This document shows, one piece after another, positions 34,143 through 42,025 of a DNA stretch of 64,000 bases. The stretch is from Erythrobacter oryzae (lineage in GTDB: Bacteria > Pseudomonadota > Alphaproteobacteria > Sphingomonadales > Sphingomonadaceae), in assembly GCF_030271515.1 (NCBI RefSeq), contig NZ_JASCXI010000003.1:124001-188000 (forward strand). The letters are read 5' to 3'. The notes beneath the pieces are model-generated. The model was not told the DNA's origin and did not search any database. It saw only the letters and a program-made list of their open reading frames with translations. The translations under genes and the position numbers were made by a program. Positions within the stretch are counted from its first letter, which is position 1, and every line of letters starts with the position of its first letter.

Positions 34143-35345
34143 ATGAACGCCCCCGCCAACCTCTCCGCCCCGGCCAACACCGGCATGGACGAGGAAACCT
34201 TCGAACAGTTCGCCGAGCAGCTCGCCCGCTATGTCCGCGAGCGCCTGATCCCGGCCGAGGCGCAGGTGATCGCCGAAGACCGCATCCCCGAGGCGATCAT
34301 CAACGAGATGCGCGAGATGGGGCTGTTTGGCCTCTCGGTGCCGGAGGAATATGGCGGCGCGGGGCTCAACATGACGCAATATGCCCGCGTCGTGAACATC
34401 ATGGCCTATGCCGCACCTGCCTACCGCTCGATCTTCTCGATCAATGTCGGGATGTTCGCGAGTGCGCTGAAGAACGGCGCCACGGAAGCCCAGAAGGCCG
34501 AATGGTATCCGAAGATCGCGGAAGGCCGGATCGCCTGCTTCGGCCTCACGGAACCTGGATCGGGCAGCGATTCTGCTGCGATGGCCACCACCGCCACGCC
34601 CGACCCGGACGGCAATGGCTGGATATTGAACGGCACCAAGCGCTACATCACCAACGCCCCCCACGCCGATGTCGCGCTGATCATGGCGCGCACCAGCAAG
34701 GAGGCGCTGCCCAAGAACGCGCATGTCAGCGCTTTCTTGGTGCCGATGGACTCGCCCGGCGTCTCGCGCGGGAGCCCGGACAAGAAGATGGGCCAGTCGG
34801 GCTCGCACATCTCCGACATCATGCTCGACGATGTGCGCGTACCGGGCGAGGCGCTGCTTGGCGGCGAGACCGGCAAGGGCTTCGTCTTCGCGATGAAGAG
34901 CCTCGACAACGGCCGCATCAGCGTCGGCGCGGCGGCGACCGGCTATGCCCGGCGCGCGCTCGATTCCGCGCTGCGCTACGCCAACGAGCGCAAGGCCTTT
35001 GGCGAGCCGATCGCCAACTTCCAGCTGATCCAGCAGATGCTCGCCGACAGCGAGATCGAGATCTATGCCGCCGAAGCGATGATGAAGGACGTCACCGCCC
35101 GCGCCGACCGGGGCGAGAACATTCTGGTGAAGGCCGCCGCCTTCAAGGTCTTCGCCTCGGAGATGTGCGGCCGCGTGGTCGACCGCGTGGTGCAGATCTA
35201 TGGCGGCGCGGGCTACCTCGCCGAATACGACGCCGAACGCTTCTTCCGCGATGCGCGCATCTACCGCATCTACGAAGGCACGACGCAGATCCTCCAGCTC
35301 CAGATCGCCAAGCATATGCTGCGCGAGTGGAAAGAGCATAACTAA
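34143..35345 (+). CDS. Acyl-CoA dehydrogenase
   Basis: The 400-aa FAD enzyme has the family order: MGLFGLSVPEEYGGAG, CFGLTEPGSGSDSAAM (FAD contact), YITNAPHADVALIMA, DNGRISVGAAATGYA, and QIYGGAGYLAEYDAERFFRDARI with IYEGTTQI at the end. The catalytic Glu is probably in the YEGTTQ segment. It introduces a 2,3-double bond into an acyl-CoA. It heads a same-direction group with CoA-transferase, thiolase and hydratase genes, though separated from them by a 98-bp gap containing a palindrome. Confidence 0.93.
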   Translation: MNAPANLSAPANTGMDEETFEQFAEQLARYVRERLIPAEAQVIAEDRIPEAIINEMREMGLFGLSVPEEYGGAGLNMTQYARVVNIMAYAAPAYRSIFSINVGMFASALKNGATEAQKAEWYPKIAEGRIACFGLTEPGSGSDSAAMATTATPDPDGNGWILNGTKRYITNAPHADVALIMARTSKEALPKNAHVSAFLVPMDSPGVSRGSPDKKMGQSGSHISDIMLDDVRVPGEALLGGETGKGFVFAMKSLDNGRISVGAAATGYARRALDSALRYANERKAFGEPIANFQLIQQMLADSEIEIYAAEAMMKDVTARADRGENILVKAAAFKVFASEMCGRVVDRVVQIYGGAGYLAEYDAERFFRDARIYRIYEGTTQILQLQIAKHMLREWKEHN

Positions 35346-35399
35346 GGGAGCGCAGCGCCCACCCTGCTGCGACTAGCCAGCAAGCTGGCAAGTCTCGCC

Positions 35400-35432
35400 C
35401 CCCTCCCGCTTGCGGGAGGGGTAGGGGGTGGG
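35400..35432. repeat. GC-palindrome repeat family 3, half copy
   Basis: CCCCTCCCGCTTGCGGGAGGGG followed by TAGGGGGTGGG matches one arm of the longer inverted repeat at 38748-38840. It lies between the dehydrogenase and CoA-transferase genes. Confidence 0.65.
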
Positions 35433-35443
35433 CCCGGGACGAC

Positions 35444-36676
35444 ATGTATAATCTGCTTTCCGACCTCTCCATCGTCGAAGTCTCGAGCTTCGTCGCCTCG
35501 CCCACCGCCGGGCTCTATTGCGCGCAGCTGGGGGCGGAGGTGATCCGCGTCGACCACAAGGCGGGCGGGCTCGATTACAACCGCTATATGTTGACCCGCG
35601 AGGGACGCTCGCTGAGCTGGGAGAACCTCAACCGCGCCAAGAAATCGGTCGCGCTCGACCTGCAATCGCCTGAAGGCCGCGAGCTGCTGGTAGAGCTGGC
35701 GGGCGCGGTGGGCCAATGCATCACCAACCTGCCCGAGCAGTCCTTCCTCAGCCACGCGGCCATGGCCGCCAAACGCGCGGACATGATCTCGCTCAGGGTC
35801 ATGGGCTGGCACGACGGGCGGCAGGCGATGGATTTCACCGTCAACGCGGCTGCCGGCTACCCGCTGATGTGCGGGCCGGAGGAGTGGGACCCGGCAACCG
35901 CCCCGCCGGTAAACCAGGTGCTCCCCGCGTGGGATTTCATCACCGGAGCCTACGGTGCCTTCGCCATGCTCGCCGCCCTGCGCCACCGTGACCGGACGGG
36001 CGAGGGCAGCGAGGTGCGCTTGCCGCTCGGCGACGTTGCCATCGGCACCATGGCCAATGCCGGTTTGCTCGCCGAGGTGCTCTACCGCGGCGGTGACCGC
36101 GAGCGGCTCGGCAATGCGATCTGGGGCGCGTTCGGGCGCGACTTCCGCAGCCGCGATGGGGTCAGGTTCATGGTCGCAGCTCTCACGCCCAAGCAGTGGG
36201 GCGGGCTGGTGAAGGCCTTCGGGGTCGAGGCGGGGATCGCCGCTTTGGAGACGCAGCATGGCGTGCGCTTCGCCGATGGGGACACCCCGCGCTTCCAGCA
36301 TCGCGCGGCGCTGTTCGCGCTGTTTCAGCAGGCGGCGGACGGCATGGATTACGCGAGCCTCGAAGCCCGCATGGCCGCCGAGACCTGCACCTTCGAGCGC
36401 TATCGCACCGCCTACGAAGCGGCGAACGACCCGGTGCTGGTAGCGGGCAATCCCCTCTTTGGCCCCGCCCCCGTCAACCCCTCCGGCTTCGACTATCCCG
36501 CTACCCGCAGCTTCGCGAACCTGCCGGGCCGCGCGGCGGGCGACCCCGCGCCTGCGCCCTTCCTCGGCGAGCACTCCGAGGAGGTGCTGGCGGACAAACT
36601 CGGCCTTTCCTCGGGCGCGATCGGGAAGCTGGTCGATGCGGGGACTGTGGCTCTTTCGGACAAGGACAAGACATGA
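35444..36676 (+). CDS. Class III (CaiB/BaiF) CoA-transferase
   Basis: The 410-aa protein opens with LSIVEVSSFVASPTAGLYCAQLGAEVIRVDH, the family entry motif, and carries the probable catalytic Asp at ~165 in AWDFITGAYGAFAML. Class III enzymes move CoA between organic acids through an aspartyl-CoA thioester. The best-known relatives use carnitine, formyl/oxalyl, succinyl or mesaconyl substrates; this one is undefined. Its stop overlaps the thiolase start (ATGA). Confidence 0.9.
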   Translation: MYNLLSDLSIVEVSSFVASPTAGLYCAQLGAEVIRVDHKAGGLDYNRYMLTREGRSLSWENLNRAKKSVALDLQSPEGRELLVELAGAVGQCITNLPEQSFLSHAAMAAKRADMISLRVMGWHDGRQAMDFTVNAAAGYPLMCGPEEWDPATAPPVNQVLPAWDFITGAYGAFAMLAALRHRDRTGEGSEVRLPLGDVAIGTMANAGLLAEVLYRGGDRERLGNAIWGAFGRDFRSRDGVRFMVAALTPKQWGGLVKAFGVEAGIAALETQHGVRFADGDTPRFQHRAALFALFQQAADGMDYASLEARMAAETCTFERYRTAYEAANDPVLVAGNPLFGPAPVNPSGFDYPATRSFANLPGRAAGDPAPAPFLGEHSEEVLADKLGLSSGAIGKLVDAGTVALSDKDKT

Positions 36677-37899
36677 CCAGACGCGCCGCCATCGTTTCAC
36701 CCCTGCGCACCCCGGTGGGCAAGTTCCTCGGAGGGCTTGCCAGCCTCAATGCCGGACAGCTCGGCGCGGTGATCCTCAAGGCGCTGATCGAACGCTCGGG
36801 GATCGACCCGGCGCGGGTCGACGACGTGGTCTTCTCGCAGGGCTACGGCAATGGCGAGGCGCCTGCCATCGGCCACTGGAGCTGGCTTGCGGCGGGGCTG
36901 CCGATCGAAGTCCCCGGCTTCCAGCTCGACCGGCGCTGCGGTTCGGGCGTGCAGGCGGTGGCGACGGCGGCGATGATGGTCGAGACGGGCATGGCCGACG
37001 TGGTGGTCGCGGGCGGCGTGGAGTCCATGTCCAACGTCGAACACTACACCCTCGCCGCGCGCGGGGGCGTGCGGATGGGTGACATGGTGCTGCACGACCG
37101 CCTCAGCCGCGGGCGGGTGATGAGCCAGCCGGTCGAGCGCTTCGGGGTCATCACCGGCATGATCGAAACCGCCGAAAACCTCGCCAAGGATTACGGCATC
37201 ACCCGCGAGGAAGCCGACGCCTTCGCCGTCCGCTCGCACCAGAACGCCGCGCGCGCATGGGCCGAGGGCAAGTTTGCCGAGCAGCTCGTCCCCGTCACCA
37301 TCCCGAGCCGCAAGGGCGATCCGGTGGTCTTCGACCATGACGAGGGGTACCGGACGGACGCCAGCATGGAAACGCTCGGCAAGCTCGCCCCCATCGACTT
37401 GCGCCGCGACCCCGAGGCCATCGTCACCGCGGGCAATGCCAGCCAGCAGAACGATGCGGCGGCGGCGTGCCTGGTGGTGGCCGAGGACAAGCTCGAGGAA
37501 CTGGGCCTCACCCCGATGCTGTGGTTCGGCGGCTGGGCGGCTGCGGGGTGCGATCCTTCGCGCATGGGCATCGGCCCGGTGCCGGCGGTGGAGCGATTGT
37601 TCGCACGGCGCGGATATTCGTGGGACGATATCGGGCTGGTGGAACTCAACGAGGCCTTTGCCCCGCAGGTGCTCGCCGTGCTCAAGGGCTGGGGCTGGTC
37701 GGCGGATGACAGCCGCCGCGAGATCCTCAACGTCAATGGCTCCGGCATCAGTCTCGGCCACCCCATCGGCGCCACCGGGGGCCGCATCCTCGCCGACATG
37801 GCGCACGAGATGCACCGGCGCGGGGTGCGCTACGGGCTCGAGACCATGTGCATCGGCGGCGGTCAGGGCATCGCGGCGGTGTTCGAGCGGGCGGCATGA
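36673..37899 (+). CDS. Acetyl-CoA C-acyltransferase (thiolase)
   Basis: The 408-aa thiolase has nucleophile Cys89 in DRRCGSGVQAV, the His of NGSGISLGHPIGATG (~362) and Cys ~392 in TMCIGGGQG. All three catalytic residues are present, so cleavage or condensation of 3-ketoacyl-CoA is expected. It overlaps both neighbours by 4 bp, which ties it to the CoA-transferase and the hydratase. Confidence 0.93.
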   Translation: MTRRAAIVSPLRTPVGKFLGGLASLNAGQLGAVILKALIERSGIDPARVDDVVFSQGYGNGEAPAIGHWSWLAAGLPIEVPGFQLDRRCGSGVQAVATAAMMVETGMADVVVAGGVESMSNVEHYTLAARGGVRMGDMVLHDRLSRGRVMSQPVERFGVITGMIETAENLAKDYGITREEADAFAVRSHQNAARAWAEGKFAEQLVPVTIPSRKGDPVVFDHDEGYRTDASMETLGKLAPIDLRRDPEAIVTAGNASQQNDAAAACLVVAEDKLEELGLTPMLWFGGWAAAGCDPSRMGIGPVPAVERLFARRGYSWDDIGLVELNEAFAPQVLAVLKGWGWSADDSRREILNVNGSGISLGHPIGATGGRILADMAHEMHRRGVRYGLETMCIGGGQGIAAVFERAA

Positions 37900-38744
37900 C
37901 GTTCGAGGCGTGGATCGGGCGCGAGGCGCGCGCGGGTGACCGGCTCGACGAGGGGCTGGCGACACGCTGGCTCGCCACCTTCGATCTCGCCAAGCCCCAT
38001 CCGCCAATCATGCCGCAGGGCATCCACTTCGCGCTCTGCACCCCCGAGGCGCCTACCGCGAGCCTCGGCGAGGATGGCCACCCCGCGCGCGATGACAGCG
38101 CGGACAGCTTCCTCCCGCCCTTCCCGATGCCGCGCCGGATGTGGGCGTCGAGCAAGATCGCCTTCCACGCGCCCATCGCCATCGGAGCGGTGATCGAGCG
38201 CGTCAGCCGCGTCGCTTCGGTCAGCGAGAAGGAGGGCGGATCGGGCCGCCTCGCCTTCGTCGATGTCGAGCATGTGACCAAGGCCAACGGCACCATCGCG
38301 GTGATCGAGACCCAGACGCTGGTCTACCGCGAGGCTGCCGCGCCCGATGCGCCGCTCTCCCCGCCAGCGCCGGGGGACGGCCGCTTCGATCCCGCTGGCT
38401 GGGACGCCCACCGTGTGCTGACCCCCGACGCGCGCCTCCTGTTCCGTTATTCCGCGCTGACCTTCAACACGCACCGCATCCACTATGACGCGCCCTATGC
38501 GTGCGAGGTGGAGCGCTATCGCGGCCTTGTGGTCCACGGCCCGCTGACCGCGAGCCTGCTCCTGCAGCTGGCGGCACGCGAGCTGGGCGAGAACCGCCTG
38601 CGCAGCTTCGCCTTCCGCGGCCTCTCCCCCGCCATCGCGGGCGAGCCGCTGCATCTGGTGATGCGCGCCAAGGACGAGGGCTATGAGTTGGCGGCCTATG
38701 CGGGCGACGGGCGGCAGGTGACCCAGGCGAGCGCGGGCGTCTGA
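37896..38744 (+). CDS. MaoC/HTD2-like hydratase (mesaconyl-C4-CoA hydratase type)
   Basis: The 282-aa double-hotdog protein contains LPPFPMPRRMWASSKIAFHAP and, in the second half, FRYSALTFNTHRIHYD and LVVHGPLTASLLLQLA. These are hallmarks of the HTD2/mesaconyl-C4-CoA hydratase group, and the hydratase Asp/His pair fits the NTHRIHYD region. It would hydrate a 2,3-enoyl-CoA or a methyl-branched dicarboxylyl-CoA. It is last in the operon, with a palindromic repeat directly after its stop. Confidence 0.82.
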   Translation: MTFEAWIGREARAGDRLDEGLATRWLATFDLAKPHPPIMPQGIHFALCTPEAPTASLGEDGHPARDDSADSFLPPFPMPRRMWASSKIAFHAPIAIGAVIERVSRVASVSEKEGGSGRLAFVDVEHVTKANGTIAVIETQTLVYREAAAPDAPLSPPAPGDGRFDPAGWDAHRVLTPDARLLFRYSALTFNTHRIHYDAPYACEVERYRGLVVHGPLTASLLLQLAARELGENRLRSFAFRGLSPAIAGEPLHLVMRAKDEGYELAAYAGDGRQVTQASAGV

Positions 38745-38747
38745 TTT

Positions 38748-38840
38748 CCCCTCCCGCATGCGGGAGGGGTCAGGGGTGGGAGCGAGCGTAGCGAGCCCTT
38801 GCACGTGCCCACCCCCAGCCCCTCCCGCAAGCGGGAGGGG
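38748..38840. repeat. GC-palindrome repeat family 3, full inverted copy
   Basis: Two 33-bp arms (38748-38780 and 38808-38840), each itself a hairpin CCCCTCCCGC..GCGGGAGGGG plus a GGGGTGGG flank, are inverted around a 27-bp centre containing GAGCGTAGCGAGC. It lies between the convergent hydratase and PPK2 genes and may end transcription from both sides. Confidence 0.75.
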
Positions 38841-38851
38841 AGAAGGCAGGC

Positions 38852-39631
38852 TCACCCCTCCCAATCGGGAATCGGCTTCAGCACCTTGTACTTCTCCTTC
38901 GCGGGCTTCCGGCCCAGATCGGGGAAGTCGATCGCCTCGGGTTCCTCGTGCGTGTCGGGCACGCGCGAGAGCAGATCGCGAACCAGCGTCAGCCGGCCGC
39001 GGCGCTGGTCGTTAAAGTCGACGATGGTCCACGGCGCATGGTCTGAATGGGTCGCCTTCAGCATCGCCTCGCGCGCCCTGGTGTAGTCGTCGTATTTCTC
39101 GCGCGCGGCGAGATCGATGGGGGAGAGCTTCCAGCGCTTCAGCGGATCCTCCAGCCGTTCGCGCAGGCGCTCTTCCTGCTTGTCCTGATCGGCGGCGAGC
39201 CAGTATTTGAACAGCAGGATGCCGTCGTCGACCAGCAGCTTTTCGAAGGCGGGGACGGCCTTCAGGAACGCCTCGACCTGCTCGGGCGAGGCATATCCCA
39301 TTACCTTCTCGACGCCCGCGCGGTTGTACCAGCTGCGGTCGAACAGCACGATTTCGCCCGCGGTGGGCAGGTGGGCGACGTAGCGCTGGAAATACCACTG
39401 GCCGAGTTCCGCCTCGGTTGGCTTGCCGAGTGCCACGGTGCGGCACTGGCGCGGGTTGAGCGCGTGACGCACCGCGCCGATCGCGCCGCCCTTGCCCGCG
39501 GTGTCGCGGCCCTCGAACAGCACCACCACGCGCGCGCCGCTCGCCTTGACCCAGCGCGCCATGCTCACCAGTTCGAGCGTCAGCGGCTCGAGCGCCACCT
39601 CGTAATCCTTGCGCTTCATCCCCATCCGCAT
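38852..39631 (-). CDS. ppk2: Polyphosphate kinase 2 family protein
   Basis: The 259-aa PPK2 has Walker A GRDTAGKGGAI (41-51), the lid RHALNPRQCRTVALGKPT, and Walker B LFDRSWYNRAGVEKVMG (~95-111). WLAADQDKQEERLRERLEDPLKRWKLSPID is highly typical. PPK2 enzymes use polyphosphate to phosphorylate nucleoside di- or monophosphates, or the reverse. Subclass is not certain from sequence; the length fits a one-domain enzyme. It is divergent from phhA. Confidence 0.92.
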   Translation of the reverse strand: MRMGMKRKDYEVALEPLTLELVSMARWVKASGARVVVLFEGRDTAGKGGAIGAVRHALNPRQCRTVALGKPTEAELGQWYFQRYVAHLPTAGEIVLFDRSWYNRAGVEKVMGYASPEQVEAFLKAVPAFEKLLVDDGILLFKYWLAADQDKQEERLRERLEDPLKRWKLSPIDLAAREKYDDYTRAREAMLKATHSDHAPWTIVDFNDQRRGRLTLVRDLLSRVPDTHEEPEAIDFPDLGRKPAKEKYKVLKPIPDWEG

Positions 39632-39692
39632 CCCCTCCGTTTGTCCTGCGCCTGTTTGTGCTCAGGGGACGAAAGTAGTATCACCTGAAACC

Positions 39693-40631
39693 ATGGCGAC
39701 TCTCGCAGACCCCCGGCCCGATTTTGCCACCCTGCCAGACATGGCGGCCGATGTCTTTACCGCGCCCCTCGCGCGGCCCGCACACGTGGGAGAGGACTGG
39801 CTCGAGCCCGCGCAGACTGCCTACACCGCCGAGGATCACGCGGTGTGGGACGATCTCTTCGCGCGCCAGATGGAGGTGCTGCCGGGCCGGGCGTGCAGCG
39901 CTTTCATGGCGGGGCTCGACAAGCTCGATCTCGGACGAGGGGGCATTCCGGAATTCGGCAAGCTGTCGGAGGAACTGGGCGCACTCACCGGATGGAGCGT
40001 CGTTCCGGTGCCGATGCTGATCCCCGATCACGTGTTCTTCTGGCACCTCGCCAACCGGCGCTTCCCCGCGGGCAACTTCATCCGCACACGCGAGACCTTC
40101 GATTACATCGAGGAGCCTGACGTCTTCCACGACGTGTTCGGCCACGTGCCGATGCTGACCGATCCGGTCTATGCCGACTACATGCAGGAATATGGCCGCG
40201 CCGGGTGGAAGGCGATGCGCTACAACCGGCTGAAGGCGCTGGGCGCGCTCTACTGGTACACGGTCGAATTCGGGCTGATCGAGGAGGCGGGCGCGGTCCG
40301 GGCCTATGGCGCGGGCATCCTCTCGGGGCCGACCGAGGCGCGCTTCGCGGTCGAGGCGCAGAGCCCCAACCGCATCATGCTCAATGTCGACCGGGTGATG
40401 CGCACCGATTATGTCATCAGCGACCTGCAACCGACCTATTTCGTGATCGAAAGCTTCGCCGATCTCTACCGCCAGACGGTCGAGCGCGATTTCGACCGGC
40501 TCTATCGCAGCCTGCCGGCGGGGTTCACCTATGCGAACTCAGCGGTGATCGATGTCGACAATGTGCTGCACCGGGGAACGCAGGAATACCACCTGCGCGG
40601 CGGGCGCGGGAGCGGGGCGGTGCCGGTTTAA
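39693..40631 (+). CDS. phhA: Phenylalanine 4-monooxygenase
   Basis: The 312-aa iron- and pterin-dependent hydroxylase converts Phe to Tyr. The iron triad is visible: His146 and His151 in FHDVFGHVPML, and Glu192 in WYTVEFGL. Substrate-site residues are in LIPDHVFFWHLANRRFPAGNF and SGPTEARF. Length fits the bacterial type, with no regulatory ACT domain. I use ATG 39693 and not an earlier ATG inside the ppk2 5' region. No pterin carbinolamine dehydratase is near. The stop shares TTAA with the convergent gene. Confidence 0.95.
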   Translation: MATLADPRPDFATLPDMAADVFTAPLARPAHVGEDWLEPAQTAYTAEDHAVWDDLFARQMEVLPGRACSAFMAGLDKLDLGRGGIPEFGKLSEELGALTGWSVVPVPMLIPDHVFFWHLANRRFPAGNFIRTRETFDYIEEPDVFHDVFGHVPMLTDPVYADYMQEYGRAGWKAMRYNRLKALGALYWYTVEFGLIEEAGAVRAYGAGILSGPTEARFAVEAQSPNRIMLNVDRVMRTDYVISDLQPTYFVIESFADLYRQTVERDFDRLYRSLPAGFTYANSAVIDVDNVLHRGTQEYHLRGGRGSGAVPV

Positions 40632-40888
40632 ACCTTCACCCGCTTGCGCGTGAAAATCGCGTGATAGAGCACCAGCGCGGCCCCGCTCGCCGCCAAGGCC
40701 ACTCCGAGGCTCAGAAACGAGAGGCTGCCGATCATGGTGCCGTCATTGGCGATCTCGCCCGCCACCACCGACACGACCATCCCCAAGGCGACCTGACGCA
40801 GGATGCTGCCCGGCGCCTCGGTCCGCGCGAGGATCGAGGCCAGCCAGCCCAGAGTTGCCCCCAACACGATCAGCACCAGCAACGCCAT
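40628..40888 (-). CDS. GlsB/YeaQ/YmgE-like small membrane protein
   Basis: The 86-aa protein has three hydrophobic segments (ALLVLIVLGATLGWLASIL, LGMVVSVVAGEIA, LGVALAASGAALVLYHAIF) and a basic tail FTRKRVKV. Size, topology and GWLA near the start fit the transglycosylase-associated GlsB/YeaQ family, often stress-induced. A near-consensus EcfG promoter lies 62 bp upstream, which fits. Its stop overlaps that of phhA. Confidence 0.75.
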   Translation of the reverse strand: MALLVLIVLGATLGWLASILARTEAPGSILRQVALGMVVSVVAGEIANDGTMIGSLSFLSLGVALAASGAALVLYHAIFTRKRVKV

Positions 40889-40950
40889 TGTGATTCAAGT
40901 CTCCGAGAGGTGGTCCGGCGCGCGTTGATCGCCTGCCGGTTCGACTCCCT

Positions 40951-40975
40951 AACCAGCGGCACGCCCGACGGTTCC
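40951..40975 (-). promoter_or_regulatory. EcfG-type general stress promoter for the YeaQ-like gene
   Basis: Read on the minus strand, GGAAC is followed after exactly 16 bp by GGTT, against the alphaproteobacterial consensus GGAAC-N16/17-CGTT. It lies ~62 bp before the YeaQ-like ATG and downstream of the UppP stop. Confidence 0.55.
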
Positions 40976-40986
40976 AGAAAAGTGCT

Positions 40987-41790
40987 CTATCCGAGCGTGA
41001 GCCAAGCGAGGCCCGCCGCGCCGAGCACGATGCGGTACCAGGCGAAAGGCGCAAAGCCGATCTTCGTGACCACCGCGACGAACAGCTTCACCACCACCAG
41101 CGCGGTGACGAAGCCGACTGCCGAGCCGATGCCGATCAGCTGGAGATCGTCGCCGGTCAGCCCGCTCCCGTGCTTGTAGAGCTGGTAGACGGTCGCCCCC
41201 GACAGGGTCGGCACGGCGAGGAAGAAGCTGAATTCGGCCGCCGTCTTGCGGTCCACTCCGAAGGCCATCGCGCCAAGGATCGTCGCGCCCGAGCGGCTGA
41301 CGCCGGGGATCATCGCAAGGCACTGGACGATCCCGATCAGGATCGCAGTGCGCAAGGGGACGCCCGCGACACCCGGGCCTTCCGCGGGCGGGTTGGCCCA
41401 GCGCTCGATCGCGAGGATCGCGATGCCGCCGATGATCAGCGACCAGCACACCAGCACCGCATTGCCGAGCATCGTCTCGATGATGTCGCCGAACGCAAGG
41501 CCGAGGATCACCGCCGGGAAGAACGCCACCAGCAGGTTGCGCACGAAGGCGAGCGCGCCTTTCTCGAAGCCGAACAGGCCCTTGGCCACATCCCAGAAGG
41601 TGCGCCAGTAGAGCACCACGATGGCGAGGATCGCGGCGGGCTGGATGGCGATGTTGAACACCTCCCACTCGGACTGGTCGAAGCCCAGGAACTCGGTGGC
41701 GAGGATGAGGTGCCCGGTCGAGGAGACGGGCAGAAATTCGGTCAGCCCCTCGAGGATGCCGAGCAGGATGGCGGCCAGAGTGTCGGTCAT
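40987..41790 (-). CDS. uppP: Undecaprenyl-diphosphatase (UppP/BacA)
   Basis: The 267-aa multi-pass enzyme has EGLTEFLPVSSTGHL near the N-terminus and PGVSRSGATI in the middle, the two catalytic signature regions. It recycles undecaprenyl diphosphate to the monophosphate carrier for peptidoglycan and O-antigen synthesis, acting at the periplasmic face, and confers bacitracin tolerance. It stands alone. Confidence 0.96.
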   Translation of the reverse strand: MTDTLAAILLGILEGLTEFLPVSSTGHLILATEFLGFDQSEWEVFNIAIQPAAILAIVVLYWRTFWDVAKGLFGFEKGALAFVRNLLVAFFPAVILGLAFGDIIETMLGNAVLVCWSLIIGGIAILAIERWANPPAEGPGVAGVPLRTAILIGIVQCLAMIPGVSRSGATILGAMAFGVDRKTAAEFSFFLAVPTLSGATVYQLYKHGSGLTGDDLQLIGIGSAVGFVTALVVVKLFVAVVTKIGFAPFAWYRIVLGAAGLAWLTLG

Positions 41791-41830
41791 GGGCGCACCG
41801 CTTCGACGAGGGCGAGGGTCAAGTCAAACC

Positions 41831-41859
41831 AAAAGGCCCGCCCGATACTCCGGCGGGCC
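41831..41859 (-). terminator. Terminator behind the M13 peptidase
   Basis: A perfect 8-bp stem GGCCCGCC/GGCGGGCC (41835-41842, 41852-41859) is followed on the minus strand by TTTTGG. A second hairpin (41988-41998 with 42005-42016) sits right at the peptidase stop, on the other side of the repeat element. Confidence 0.7.
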
Positions 41860-41878
41860 TATCGGGAGCACGCTGAAC

Positions 41879-42000
41879 GGCCCGCCAACGGACGGGCCGC
41901 GAGCGCACGGCGCGAGCCGCAGGCGCCCGGAGCGTAGCGGAGGAACAGCGCCGAGGATGTGCCCGCGGAGGCGGGCACACAAACAAGGGGACCCGCGGCG
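41879..42000. repeat. Palindromic repeat family 2, copy B
   Basis: It aligns with 20188-20310. The shared core is GCCGCAGGCGCCCG-AGCG-AGCG-AGGAACAGCGCCGAGGA. The following hairpin here is TGTGCCCGC/GCGGGCACA, changed on both arms relative to copy A yet still fully paired. It lies behind the M13 peptidase stop. Confidence 0.7.
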
Positions 42001-42025
42001 ATAACCGCGCGGGCCCTTCCCCAAA

